A stretch of DNA of 64,000 bases from assembly GCF_002161215.1 (NCBI RefSeq), contig NZ_NFMB01000005.1, positions 1-64,000 on the forward strand, written 5' to 3'. Source of the DNA: Flavonifractor sp. An10. GTDB taxonomy: Bacteria > Bacillota > Clostridia > Oscillospirales > Oscillospiraceae. How positions within the stretch are numbered: position 1 is the first letter of the stretch; every line of letters begins with the position of its first letter. Shown here piece by piece: positions 50,187 through 58,574 of the stretch. Made by a program: the position numbers and the translations under genes. The notes under the pieces are model-generated. The model had not been told where the DNA came from. It did no database searches and was given only the letters and a program-made list of their open reading frames with translations.

Positions 50187-50547
50187 CCGCCTGTGGGCCG
50201 CTGTGTGCCCCGATCACGGGAGGGGCAGAGTCCCCCTTCCCTCCCGGCGGATAGGGGTCGGATTTGGGGCGCTGTTCCGCCGTTGCGAAGGAGCGCCTAT
50301 CCGAAGTATCTGCCGCTCTCTAACCGATTTACGAGGGACGAAAAGAAAAGCAGGAGAAAGCCCTGGCGCTTTTGCTGCGCCTGGGCGGTCACTTCCGCCC
50401 GCAGTGCGGGCGGTCTCCGGGGACGGAAGCTGACGCTTTTCCGGGTCGCCAAAACTGCGATTGACGCTGTTTTCGGAAAAACAGGCGAATACCCCGCTGT
50501 TGAGGGATACTCGCTGACGCTGCGATAGAGTTTGGAGGGATTTGACG
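50187..50547 (+). other. Gene-free stretch with candidate oriT
   Basis: A 361-base spacer directly upstream of the mobilization gene. It contains several inverted repeats (for example GCCCGCAGTGCGGGC near 50398 and GGGAGGGGCAGAGTCCCCCTTCCC near 50218, split by loops) and an A-rich GACGAAAAGAAAAGC stretch. The position before an RHH-type accessory gene and relaxase is where oriT usually lies in such elements. No nic site can be assigned by eye. Confidence 0.4.
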
Positions 50548-50955
50548 ATGGATGAAAATAGACACCGGCACACCGTTTGGATGGATGACGATGTGTGGGA
50601 TCAGGTGGAGTCCCACTACCAGAGGGACAACTGTACGACCAAAAACGAATTTATTGAGAAGGCCATTCGGTTCTACTCCGGTTACCTGGATACGGAATCT
50701 GCCGATGCTTACCTGCCTCGTGTCCTGGCCGATGTGCTGGAAGGCAAGCTGAATGCATTCGGTAAACGGATGGGACACCTGCTGTTCAAGCTGTCGGTGG
50801 ACCAAAACCTCATGGGGAATATCCTGGCTGCCGACATAGAGATCGATCCGGATCAACTGCGGAAAGCTCGCGTCCGCTGTGTCAGAGAGGTCAAGGAGAC
50901 CAATGGTGAGATTAGCTTCGAAGACACGGTTCGTTACCAAAAGGGGGCTGAGTGA
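50548..50955 (+). CDS. Mobilization accessory protein (RHH-like, MobC role)
   Basis: A 135-residue protein whose N terminus (RHTVWMDDDVWDQVESHYQRDNCTTKNEFIEKAIRFY) reads as a ribbon-helix-helix DNA-binding domain. The rest is helical and acidic. GGAGGGA lies before ATG 50548; the upstream in-frame TTG at 50542 is too close to it. The stop overlaps the relaxase start. Its place between oriT-like spacer and relaxase indicates a relaxosome partner that binds oriT. Confidence 0.72.
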   Translation: MDENRHRHTVWMDDDVWDQVESHYQRDNCTTKNEFIEKAIRFYSGYLDTESADAYLPRVLADVLEGKLNAFGKRMGHLLFKLSVDQNLMGNILAADIEIDPDQLRKARVRCVREVKETNGEISFEDTVRYQKGAE

Positions 50956-52760
50956 TGCCGGGATTGATCCAGAAGTCGGGCTACATCAGGCCGGGAAACG
51001 GCGGCGGTCACTACGCCGAGTACATCGCCACCCGGGAGGGTGTGGAGCTGATCGAGGCTCCATCCCCCTCCCACGACGGCGGCGGCTACCTGGAATATAT
51101 GGCCCAGCGGCCCCGCTCCCACGGTCTGTTCTCCGCTGACGGTCCCGCTGATCTGGAGAGAACCATGGAGGAGATCAACGGGCATACCGGGCCGGTGTGG
51201 ACCTTCATCTACTCCCTGAAACGGGAGGACGCCCACCGGCTGGGCTATGAAAGCAGCGAGAGCTGGCGCAGATTATTGCTGGCCCACCAAACGGAACTGG
51301 CTCAGGCCATGAAGATCTCGCCCAGCAACTTTCGGTGGTGTGCCGCCTTCCACGATGAGAAACACCACCCCCACATCCACATGATGGTCTGGTCGGTGGA
51401 CCCCAAGCAGGGGTATCTCACAGAAAAAGGCATCGAGAAGATGCGCTCCCAGCTGTCCAATGAGATCTTCCGGGACGAGCTGCTGTCTCTCTACCAGAAA
51501 AAAGATCTGTCCTACAGCCAAGTGAGGGACGCGGCGATGGAGGCCATGGGGCGGCTCATCCGGGAGATGGAAACAGGTCTGTGCCACAGCCCCGTCATCA
51601 TGGAGCAGATGGAGACGCTGGCCAAAATGCTGGAGAGGCACAAGGGCAAAAAGGTCTACGGCTATTTGAAAAAGCCGGCAAAGGTGCAGGTGGACGCCAT
51701 CGTGGACGAATTGGCCAAGGTCCCGGAAGTGGCAGAGTGCTACGAACAGTGGAATCAGCTTCGGGATGAACTGGAGCGTCACTACAAGGACTCACCCAGA
51801 GAACACCTGTCCCTCTCCCGGCAGAAGGAGTTCAAAGCCATCAAAAACATGGTCATCCGGGAGGCGGAGCGGCTCCGGCTCAGTACGTTTACCTTCGAGG
51901 ACGCCCGTATGAGAGACGAGGTGGATGAGGACCAGGATGCGGTGTACTTCGCCTGGGACTCTAATTGGCAGATGACCGAGGCCTACCAGAGCGCCAAGGA
52001 GGTGCTGGAGGAGTACGAAAACCTGGAGAGTGAAAAAGCGGAACAGGTGCGGGTGCTGGAACAGCTCTGGCAGAGAGGGTTCTCTCTGGCCGCCTACCAG
52101 CTGGGCAAGTGCTGGCGGGACGGGCAGGGTGTTCTCCCCGATGACGAGCGGGCAGAACTGTGGTTCCGGCGGGCAGCTGATGCGGGATATGACTTCGCTC
52201 AGTACGCGCTGGGAAAACTTCTGCAAAGTCAGAACCAAATGGACGAGGCGGTATCCTGGTATGAAAAAGCGGCGGCGCAGGAGAACACCTGCGCCGCCTA
52301 CCGCCTGGGAAAGCTGTATCTGGAGGGGAAAGATGTCCCGAAAGACATGCAAAAGGCGGTGGCCTATCTCACCGACTCCGCCGAACACGGAAACCAGTAT
52401 GCCCAGTATATTCTGGGAAAGCTGTACCTCACCGGACAGAATGTCAAACAGGACCGGGAGCGGGCCTGGGCGTATTTCTATGAATCGGCGGAACAGGGAA
52501 ACGAGTACGCCGCCTTCTTTCTGGACCACTTCGATCAGGCGCACAGGCCCAATGTGTTCCTGGCGGCCACCCGACTGCTCCACCATCTGAGTCAGATCTT
52601 TCGTGACAACTCGGTGCCGCCCGCCGCCCCGGTGGGACAGCGGGTGGACCGAAAGCTGCGGCGGAAGATCCAGGAAAAGAAGATCGCCATGGGCCACAAG
52701 CCGGATGACCATGAGGAAGCTCCCCGGCAGGACATGGGCGGCATGACCATGGGGTGGTAG
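50955..52760 (+). CDS. MobP-type relaxase with C-terminal Sel1 repeats
   Basis: A 601-residue relaxase that would nick oriT and lead the strand in conjugative transfer. The N-terminal domain (about 1-190) has the metal-binding histidine motif FHDEKHHPHIHMMVWS near residues 133-148, and the candidate catalytic Tyr region GYIRPG or HYAEYI near the start, as in the MobP3-like group. Residues about 377-540 form four to five Sel1-like TPR repeats (AAYQLGKCWRDGQGVLPDD, FAQYALGKLLQ, AAYRLGKLYLEGKDVPKD, YAQYILGKLYLTGQNVKQD). ATG 50955 overlaps the preceding stop (TGATG). Confidence 0.87.
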   Translation: MPGLIQKSGYIRPGNGGGHYAEYIATREGVELIEAPSPSHDGGGYLEYMAQRPRSHGLFSADGPADLERTMEEINGHTGPVWTFIYSLKREDAHRLGYESSESWRRLLLAHQTELAQAMKISPSNFRWCAAFHDEKHHPHIHMMVWSVDPKQGYLTEKGIEKMRSQLSNEIFRDELLSLYQKKDLSYSQVRDAAMEAMGRLIREMETGLCHSPVIMEQMETLAKMLERHKGKKVYGYLKKPAKVQVDAIVDELAKVPEVAECYEQWNQLRDELERHYKDSPREHLSLSRQKEFKAIKNMVIREAERLRLSTFTFEDARMRDEVDEDQDAVYFAWDSNWQMTEAYQSAKEVLEEYENLESEKAEQVRVLEQLWQRGFSLAAYQLGKCWRDGQGVLPDDERAELWFRRAADAGYDFAQYALGKLLQSQNQMDEAVSWYEKAAAQENTCAAYRLGKLYLEGKDVPKDMQKAVAYLTDSAEHGNQYAQYILGKLYLTGQNVKQDRERAWAYFYESAEQGNEYAAFFLDHFDQAHRPNVFLAATRLLHHLSQIFRDNSVPPAAPVGQRVDRKLRRKIQEKKIAMGHKPDDHEEAPRQDMGGMTMGW

Positions 52761-52795
52761 GTATATCAGAAACTGCGCCGCAGAGTCAAAGATAA

Positions 52796-52825
52796 AAGCC
52801 TCCCGCAGATGCGGGAGGCTTTGGA
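52796..52825. terminator. Bidirectional terminator after the relaxase
   Basis: AAAGCCTCCCGC pairs with GCGGGAGGCTTT around a four-base loop; serves both convergent genes. Confidence 0.85.
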
Positions 52826-52830
52826 GCCAA

Positions 52831-53286
52831 TCATTTCACACCGAGCAGGTACGTTGTCGCCGCGCCCACAAGGATGGGGAACAGAAGGAAGAAAACTTGA
52901 GCGGATCCGCTTCGCTTTTCTTTGCTGCGGAACGCTCTGCCGGGATCATCCAGATAGTACAGCTGGATCTGCACCGGCGGGACGGCGCGCTCCAGGTATT
53001 TGTACTGGTACGGTTTTCCGGAGACCTCGTAGGCGTAGGTGGCATGATAGTGCGAGGTGGTCTTCTCATCAGGCGTGACGCCGTCATCCCAATATTTGAT
53101 CCGCTTGGCCGTCACCACATGGCCCAGGGCGACTGCTTTCTCCACGCGCCTGTTATGGGGCGGATGGGCATGGGACCACCGAACCTCCAGGATAAAGAGG
53201 ATAACAGTGACGGCGATGCCAACCACGGCACCGGGCTGGAGCACGGACGTTCCGAACTCTTCCATCAGTGCGATCACTTCCGACAT
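52831..53286 (-). CDS. Element-borne membrane protein of unknown function
   Basis: A 151-residue protein with a membrane helix near residues 17-35 (PGAVVGIAVTVILFILEV), a soluble middle domain rich in beta strands (ATYAYEVSGKPYQYKYLE, then VQIQLYYLDDPGRAFRS, like DUF3592-type sensor domains) and a second helix at the end (VFFLLFPILVGAATTYLLG). GGGGGTGAAG precedes ATG 53286. It is oppositely oriented to the rest of the element. No function assigned. Confidence 0.65.
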   Translation of the reverse strand: MSEVIALMEEFGTSVLQPGAVVGIAVTVILFILEVRWSHAHPPHNRRVEKAVALGHVVTAKRIKYWDDGVTPDEKTTSHYHATYAYEVSGKPYQYKYLERAVPPVQIQLYYLDDPGRAFRSKEKRSGSAQVFFLLFPILVGAATTYLLGVK

Positions 53287-53481
53287 AGGATCTTCACCCC
53301 CTCTGCTCTGCACAGTCTGTATGAAAACAATATCACAGCGGCGGCGGGGAGACAAGGTGTTTGATGGACCGAACCCAGAGTTTCTTAAGATGATAACTTT
53401 CTGAAAATAGTTGCGGTTGGGGTGGCTATTGGGCGGAAGTTCGGGTATTGTGTGTTGCTGACAAAGGAGGCGGCAGCACAC

Positions 53482-53760
53482 ATGAGAGATACGCTGGAGA
53501 TGATATACAACAGCCTCGCAGAACAGAGAGAACGATTGCTGAAGACCCAACCTGCGCTGAGCTGCACGACGGAACTGGCCGTGCGGTGCGAAGAAAAGCT
53601 GAACGTACTGCTGGATGACAAAGCCAAAGAACGGTTTCAAAAGTTTCTTGATGCAGAGGATGAACGCTTCGACGCGGCCGTCATGGAACACTTCATCCTG
53701 GGCTTCCGCCTTGGAATGCGGCTGGCGGTAGAGGGCCTTGACTGGAGAGAGGAGGAATAG
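53482..53760 (+). CDS. DUF6809-type small protein
   Basis: A 92-residue protein (MRDTLEMIYNSLAEQRERLL, ending HFILGFRLGMRLAVEGLDWREEE) with the FxxGFRLGxRL pattern of the DUF6809 family that is common on Clostridia mobile elements. GGAGG lies before ATG 53482. It ends three bases before the first integrase. Function unknown. Confidence 0.7.
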   Translation: MRDTLEMIYNSLAEQRERLLKTQPALSCTTELAVRCEEKLNVLLDDKAKERFQKFLDAEDERFDAAVMEHFILGFRLGMRLAVEGLDWREEE

Positions 53761-53763
53761 CCT

Positions 53764-54921
53764 ATGGCAAAACGCAGGCCGTCCGGCGACGGTATGGTTC
53801 GGAAACGGGAGGATGGCCGGTGGGAGGGGCGCATCGTCATCGGCCACAAGGCCAGCGGCGAGCCCATCTTCCGGTATGTATCGGCCAAGACGCAAAAGGA
53901 TCTGCTGAAAAAACTCCATCAGAATATCGAGGAGTACCGGGACGTTGATCTGTGTGAGGACAGCAAAATGTCTTTGGGAGAATGGCTGGACCGCTGGCTG
54001 GAGGAGTATGCGGCCCCCTCGGTGCGACCTTCCACCCTGGAGGGATACAAAGGGTACATCGAACGAAACATCAAGCCGCACCTGGGGGACAAACCGGTGG
54101 GGAAAATCACCACAGAGGACATCCGGAGGCTGTACCGGGCGCTTCAAGAGCACGGGCGGCAGGAGGAGCATCCCCAATACGGGTACCGGCTGGCAGGCTC
54201 AACCATCCGTCGCATCCACGGCGTTCTGCATGAGGCGCTGGACGCGGCAGTGTAAGCGAACCTGATCGCCCGTAATCCAGCCGAGGGCATCACCCTGCCC
54301 AAGAAGAAAACTGCCCCCAAGCAGATCCTCAACGACGCCCAGCTGGAACGGTTCATGGCGGTGATCCGGGAGGACACGGTCTGGCACGACTTCTTCTACA
54401 CAGAGCTGACTACCGGCCTGCGTCGGGGAGAGATCTGCGGTCTCATGTGGCAGGACTTCGACGAGGCCCACGGCACCCTTACCGTCCGCCGGATCATCCA
54501 TGCGGAACGGGGCGGAAGTCTAACCGCTGGAGAGACAAAGACCGGGGCCGGAAAGCGGACCATCACCCTGCCGCCCAGTACGGCCAAGCTGCTGGCAGAG
54601 CGCAAGACAAAATCATACTCAGAGTGGATCTTTCCGGACCCGCTGCGTCCTGAGCGGCCCATGCGTCCCAATGCCGCTTACATCCACCTGAAAAATCTGC
54701 TGAAACAGGCCGGACTGCCCAGCATCAGGTTCCACGATTTGAGGCATACCTTCTCCACCCACGCTCTGGCCTCCGGGGTGGATGCCAAAACCCTGTCCGG
54801 CATTCTGGGCCACACCCAGGCGTCCTTCACTCTGGATACCTATACCCATGTGACCGGGGATATGCAGAAACGGGCCAGCGAGATCGTGGGCGGATTCATG
54901 GAAAACATCATGGTGAGGTGA
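53764..54921 (+). pseudogene. Tyrosine integrase 1, interrupted by one stop codon
   Basis: Reads as a full 385-residue tyrosine recombinase except for TAA at 54253-54255 after codon 163; the frame continues without shift (ANLIARNPAEGITLP). N-terminal AP2-like DNA-binding region (RRPSGDGMVRKREDGRWEGR), core-binding domain to about 165, catalytic domain with TGLRRGE, HDLRHTF, LGHTQ and DTYTH. The stop separates arm/core-binding domains from the catalytic domain. Unless suppressed or a sequencing error, the protein is inactive, although either half might still be made. Confidence 0.85.
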
Positions 54922-54925
54922 GAAC

Positions 54926-56530
54926 ATGGCAGGCAAGAGAAAGAAGGGGGAGGGCACCGTCCGCCTGCGGAAGGACGGCCGCTGGGAAGGCCGGGTAGTG
55001 GTGGGCTACGACGAGGCGGGGAACCCCAAAACGAAAAATGTGCTGGCCAAAACCAAGAAAGCTTGCGTGGAAAAGCTGGAGCAGCTGAAAGAGCAGTGCG
55101 GGGACTTCCGCCCCATCCAAGTCCGGCCGGAAATGCGGTTCGGAGATTGGATAGACTACTGGTATCAGAACTTCTCCAAACCGAAACTGCGGCAAAGCAC
55201 CCAGGCAAGCTATGAGGGATGGATCTATAACCACCTGATCCCCGGCGTAGGAGACGTCCCGCTGAATAAGCTGACCCAGGCAGACCTCCAGATCTTCTTC
55301 CGCACCGTGAAAGAGACCGGCCGGAGAATCCATATAGACCAACGTGGAAAGGGGATGGCGGACCGCTCGGTGCGCAGCTGTCACGCCGTGTGTCAGATGG
55401 CGCTGGACAAGGCAGTGGAGGAGCGGCTGATCCACAGCAACCCGGCGGTGGGATGCAAGCTGCCTCCACTGAAAGGCAAGGAGATGAAGGTGCTGACCCA
55501 GGAGGAGATCCAGTGGTTCCTCATTCAGGCCAAGGCGGAGGGGATGTATGAACTGTTTCTTCTGGAGTTGACCACCGGGATGCGGCGGGGAGAACTGCTG
55601 GCCCTTCGCTGGAGTGACCTGGACTTTGCCACCGGGAAACTGCACATCGACAAACAGATCTACCCAGTGGGCGGCAAGCTGGTCATCAGCGAACCCAAGA
55701 CCAAGGCGGCCAACCGCACCATCATCCTGCCGCCCGCCATGGTGGAGGTGCTGGCGGAGTATAAGAGGGGGATCTTCTCTGACCTGATATTCCCCTCCCG
55801 CACCAAGCCAGAACAGCCCATCGACCCGGGCTATGTCCGCAAGCGGCTCCAGGTGATCCTGGGCCGGGCAGGGTGCAAGCGAGTCAGATTTCATGATCTG
55901 CGCCATACATTTGCCACCATGTCCCTGGAAAACGGGATGGATGTGAAGACACTCTCGACGATCATCGGCCATGTGTCGTCGGCCACGACGCTGAATACCT
56001 ACACCCACATTACCGACGAGATGCGGCAGAAAGCGGCGGTGAACATCGACCGGGGGATCGCAAAGGCGGAGGTACAGTCGGAGCCGGAGCAGAAGACAGA
56101 GAAGTCCCATGCACAGGAACCATTCACTCCTGTCCTTCCGGCCCGCCGCAGGCCGGGGACCGGATATGTCAAGCAGCTCAACGACCACCTCTGGGAGGGC
56201 AGATACTCCCCGGTGTGGCCGGACGGGAAAAAACACTCCCGGAATGTCTACGGCCACACAGAGGCGGAGTGCGAGGAAAAGCTGGCGGAACTGATCCTAC
56301 AGATGAAGGCGGAGATCGCTGCCCTCCGCTCCGGGGCCAGCACGGAATATCCGGACGGGGTGAGCCCCAAGAAGAACGCCATCGCCGCCTACCTGCGTGA
56401 AAATCCCGGCGTGAACAATAAAAGCTATCTCGCAAGGCAGCTGGGCATGGCCATTACCACCGTGCAGAAATACTATGATGAGGTTCGGGCGGAACTCAGG
56501 GGCGAGGAAAGTCCGGTACCGCAAACGTAA
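54926..56530 (+). CDS. int: Tyrosine integrase 2 with C-terminal extension
   Basis: A 534-residue tyrosine recombinase. N-terminal arm-binding AP2-like domain (GEGTVRLRKDGRWEGRVVVGY), core-binding domain to about 190, catalytic residues Arg in TGMRRGE (about 217), HDLRHTF (about 322), GHVSSATTLNTYTH with Tyr near 357. Beyond the normal end (about 385) there is a 150-residue extension with a second AP2-like piece (YVKQLNDHLWEGRYSPVWPDGKK) and an HTH-like tail (NNKSYLARQLGMAITTVQKYYDEV). It starts four bases after integrase 1. An att-like sequence lies 20 bases past its stop. Confidence 0.9.
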   Translation: MAGKRKKGEGTVRLRKDGRWEGRVVVGYDEAGNPKTKNVLAKTKKACVEKLEQLKEQCGDFRPIQVRPEMRFGDWIDYWYQNFSKPKLRQSTQASYEGWIYNHLIPGVGDVPLNKLTQADLQIFFRTVKETGRRIHIDQRGKGMADRSVRSCHAVCQMALDKAVEERLIHSNPAVGCKLPPLKGKEMKVLTQEEIQWFLIQAKAEGMYELFLLELTTGMRRGELLALRWSDLDFATGKLHIDKQIYPVGGKLVISEPKTKAANRTIILPPAMVEVLAEYKRGIFSDLIFPSRTKPEQPIDPGYVRKRLQVILGRAGCKRVRFHDLRHTFATMSLENGMDVKTLSTIIGHVSSATTLNTYTHITDEMRQKAAVNIDRGIAKAEVQSEPEQKTEKSHAQEPFTPVLPARRRPGTGYVKQLNDHLWEGRYSPVWPDGKKHSRNVYGHTEAECEEKLAELILQMKAEIAALRSGASTEYPDGVSPKKNAIAAYLRENPGVNNKSYLARQLGMAITTVQKYYDEVRAELRGEESPVPQT

Positions 56531-56546
56531 AACACAAAAATGCCAT

Positions 56547-56577
56547 CTCAGATTTTGCGGGACAGTAAACAAAAAAG
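56547..56577. repeat. att-like repeat copy C, next to integrase 2
   Basis: CTCAGATTTTGCGGGACAGT then AAACAAA lies 20 bases after the integrase stop, the usual place for an attachment site. Closest relatives are at 41382 and 48577/58023. Confidence 0.45.
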
Positions 56578-56629
56578 AAACCCAACCAGAACAAGAGATC
56601 CTCTATTGAGCCATACTGTAGCGAAACAG

Positions 56630-56686
56630 AAAGCAGGGCCCGCCGATCCGGGAGATCCCGAATCGGCGGGCCCTGTCTGCAATATC
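56630..56686. terminator. Hairpin terminator between integrase and TIGR04076 gene
   Basis: AGCAGGGCCCGCCGAT pairs with ATCGGCGGGCCCTG around a CGGGAGATCCCG inner stem. Confidence 0.7.
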
Positions 56687-56700
56687 ATCAGCTTGGGGCC

Positions 56701-57099
56701 TTATTCAGCACTGTCATCCAGCCGCTCAATTTTGAAGATTACCGGCCTTGTGCCGTCGGAGCAGCAGGTGATCATCACGTTCTCCTGATTCATCCAGCCC
56801 CTCATGATAGAGCCGCCCTGCAATCCGGTGTAGATGTACCGGGCAATAGCGTCCCACGCCTCAGAGCAGTGGGGCATCTTGGGGCCGCCGGCTATGGTGT
56901 CCGGGTCGGCGCTGGTCTTGACCAGGGTATTCAGGCCCATGTGCCAGAAGTCATCCCGGTCTCCGTCCCGCTCAAAGATGAACTCGTCCCCCACGTTGTA
57001 GCAGGAGCAGGCTCCGGCGTTTGGGTCGGCGCAGTACTGCCGCTGCAGCTCCGGGTACAGCTTCTTGTCGATCACGGTGAGCTTCACTCTGTGTTTCAT
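56701..57099 (-). CDS. TIGR04076-family protein
   Basis: A 132-residue protein with the TIGR04076 family pattern: start KHRVKLTVIDKKLYPELQRQYC, GACSCYNVGDEFIFERDG near 30-47, and a C-terminal GWMNQENVMITCCSDGTRPVIFKIERL. Several Cys (positions about 23, 31, 33, 115, 116) could bind metal. Function unknown. ATG 57099 has GGAGGAACG upstream. It is divergent from a Crp/Fnr gene across 93 bases and is probably its target. Confidence 0.8.
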   Translation of the reverse strand: MKHRVKLTVIDKKLYPELQRQYCADPNAGACSCYNVGDEFIFERDGDRDDFWHMGLNTLVKTSADPDTIAGGPKMPHCSEAWDAIARYIYTGLQGGSIMRGWMNQENVMITCCSDGTRPVIFKIERLDDSAE

Positions 57100-57192
57100 G
57101 GATCGTTCCTCCTGTTTGCGGCGCCGCGCATGGAAAAAACGGTTTCCCCGTGGTATAATCGATCCAACCCATTGGAGGACGAGGTAACCGCC

Positions 57193-57864
57193 ATGCTGAC
57201 GCCAAGATATTATTTTGCGGATGACTTCCGCGCGTTCCACGATTATTTTCTCGCTCAGCCCCACAGGAAAACGGTATTCCACAAGGGGGGCTTCCTGTGG
57301 AAGCCCGGCCAGCCTCACGACCGCATCCACTACTTTCTCTCCGGCGCGGCGGTGCATTTTACCCAGCATGAGACCGGCCGGCGAAGGATCATCAGCTTTC
57401 ACGGCCCAGGGACGGTGTTCCCGGGCTACCATACCACGGATTTCCGGATCGAGCTGTCCCTGACCACGGCGGCGCTGTCGGAGATTCGCGTACTGGAGTT
57501 TACCATCCCGCAATTCCAGGCCATGTTCGAATCCAATGCCGCCCTCGCGGAACAGGTGGTCAAGTGGTACGCCATGTATGTCAACCGTTTTCTCTTTGAG
57601 ACGGTCCACCAGGAGTTCAACTCCTCCCGGGTCAAGCTGTGCAACCTGCTGTATCTGCTGGCCATGAACCAGCCGGCAAACTCCGGCCTGGTCATCGAAA
57701 TGACCCAGGAGGACCTTGGAGACATCCTGGGGATCAGCCGGGTCCATATCACGCGGGAACTGACCGAGCTGCGGCGTATGGGAGTCCTTGCCACGACACG
57801 GGGCCGGCTGACCATCACGGACTTTCCGGCCCTGGCTGGCCTCTGCACGAATGAAACCGTGTAG
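57193..57864 (+). CDS. Crp/Fnr-family regulator
   Basis: A 223-residue regulator with an N-terminal cyclic-nucleotide-binding-type jelly roll (about 20-130: RKTVFHKGGFLWKPGQPHDRIHYFLSG, GRRRIISFHGPGTVFPGY) and a C-terminal HTH_Crp (MTQEDLGDILGISRVHITRELTELRRMGVL). No Cys cluster for an Fe-S centre and no clear cAMP-binding RxS motif, so the effector is unknown. GAGG lies eight bases before ATG 57193. Divergent to the TIGR04076 gene. Confidence 0.87.
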   Translation: MLTPRYYFADDFRAFHDYFLAQPHRKTVFHKGGFLWKPGQPHDRIHYFLSGAAVHFTQHETGRRRIISFHGPGTVFPGYHTTDFRIELSLTTAALSEIRVLEFTIPQFQAMFESNAALAEQVVKWYAMYVNRFLFETVHQEFNSSRVKLCNLLYLLAMNQPANSGLVIEMTQEDLGDILGISRVHITRELTELRRMGVLATTRGRLTITDFPALAGLCTNETV

Positions 57865-58022
57865 CGGGGCTGCCATTTGCTTTTATTCTAACCGCTCCGG
57901 CTTTTTCTGTCTGCTACCAAGGTTACACAAGTCCACTCTGCTATATTTTTTCTGGGAGGTCTGCGCCGCTGCCAAGATCCTGCAGTTGGAACGCTCTATT
58001 CATAGAGAGAAATTTGCAGAAA

Positions 58023-58053
58023 ACTCAAATCCTGCGGGGTAATAAAACAAATA
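58023..58053. repeat. att-like direct repeat copy D (candidate right end)
   Basis: CTCAAATCCTGCGGGGTAAT then AAAACAAA almost equals copy B at 48573, 9.45 kb away in the same orientation. The gene-free stretch 57865-58171 also has a hairpin (AAGGGCACCTCC type, 58053-58085) and three GTGGTC/GTGGTA boxes at 58092-58128. Confidence 0.5.
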
Positions 58054-58128
58054 AAGGGCACTCCTTCCGAAAAGGAGGTGCCCTTCCAGTGGTCAAAATA
58101 GGAATCTGTCTGTGGTATTTCTGTGGTC

Positions 58129-58167
58129 AAACGAGAAATCGCCGTGGTTTTTACCACGGCGATTTCC
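58129..58167 (-). terminator. Terminator of tRNA-Ala
   Basis: Minus-strand AAATCGCCGTGG pairs perfectly with CCACGGCGATTT just after the CCA end. Confidence 0.85.
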
Positions 58168-58171
58168 ATTT

Positions 58172-58247
58172 TGGTGGACCTAATCGGGATCGAACCGACG
58201 ACCTTACGGATGCGAACCGTACGCTCTCCCAGCTGAGCTATAGGCCC
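58172..58247 (-). tRNA. tRNA-Ala(CGC)
   Basis: A complete 76-base cloverleaf with encoded CCA: acceptor GGGCCTA/TAGGTCC with the G3-U70 identity pair, D arm AGCTCAGCTGGGAGAGC, anticodon loop TTCGCAT (CGC, alanine) with stem TACGG/CCGTA, variable AGGTC, and T arm GTCGG-TTCGATC-CCGAT. Confidence 0.96.
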
Positions 58248-58304
58248 ATATTACTTGGTATCCAAGGGAATTCATCCTGCCTGGATCGTAACACGTACTT
58301 AAAT

Positions 58305-58332
58305 ATTATAGCATAATTTTTTGAATTGTAAA
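58305..58332 (-). promoter_or_regulatory. Promoter of tRNA-Ala
   Basis: Minus-strand TTTACA and TATAAT (with TG extension) spaced by 16 bases. The stretch 58248-58574 otherwise contains only the terminator of the transporter operon. Confidence 0.85.
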
Positions 58333-58490
58333 GCTTTTTCAAAAAATTTTTCCGGGCATTATTCCGGGCACTTCTGCTGGCGGTAGGGCTGCCGCAACAC
58401 CGGCCGGAAACCTCGGCGTGCAGGCCATTTTCCGGGATGCCGCCTTCCGGCTGCTCCCGGCGGGCTCGCCTGGGTGCCGGCGAAAGCCGT

Positions 58491-58528
58491 GAAAAAGCCA
58501 CCAGCCCTGTCTGTCCAGGGCTGGTGGC
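58491..58528 (-). terminator. Terminator of the BMP-family transporter operon
   Basis: GCCACCAGCCCTG pairs with CAGGGCTGGTGGC, followed on the minus strand by TTTTT; 46 bases after the last stop. Confidence 0.9.
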
Positions 58529-58574
58529 TCGGAAAACGCTGCGGACGCGTGATCCGGTTCAGGGCAGGCCGGCT

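Noticed and set aside
50187-50547. Small frames of 60-119 residues in the spacer before the mobilization gene
   Set aside because: They overlap each other in several frames, lack ribosome binding sites and cross inverted repeats; a non-coding oriT region fits better.
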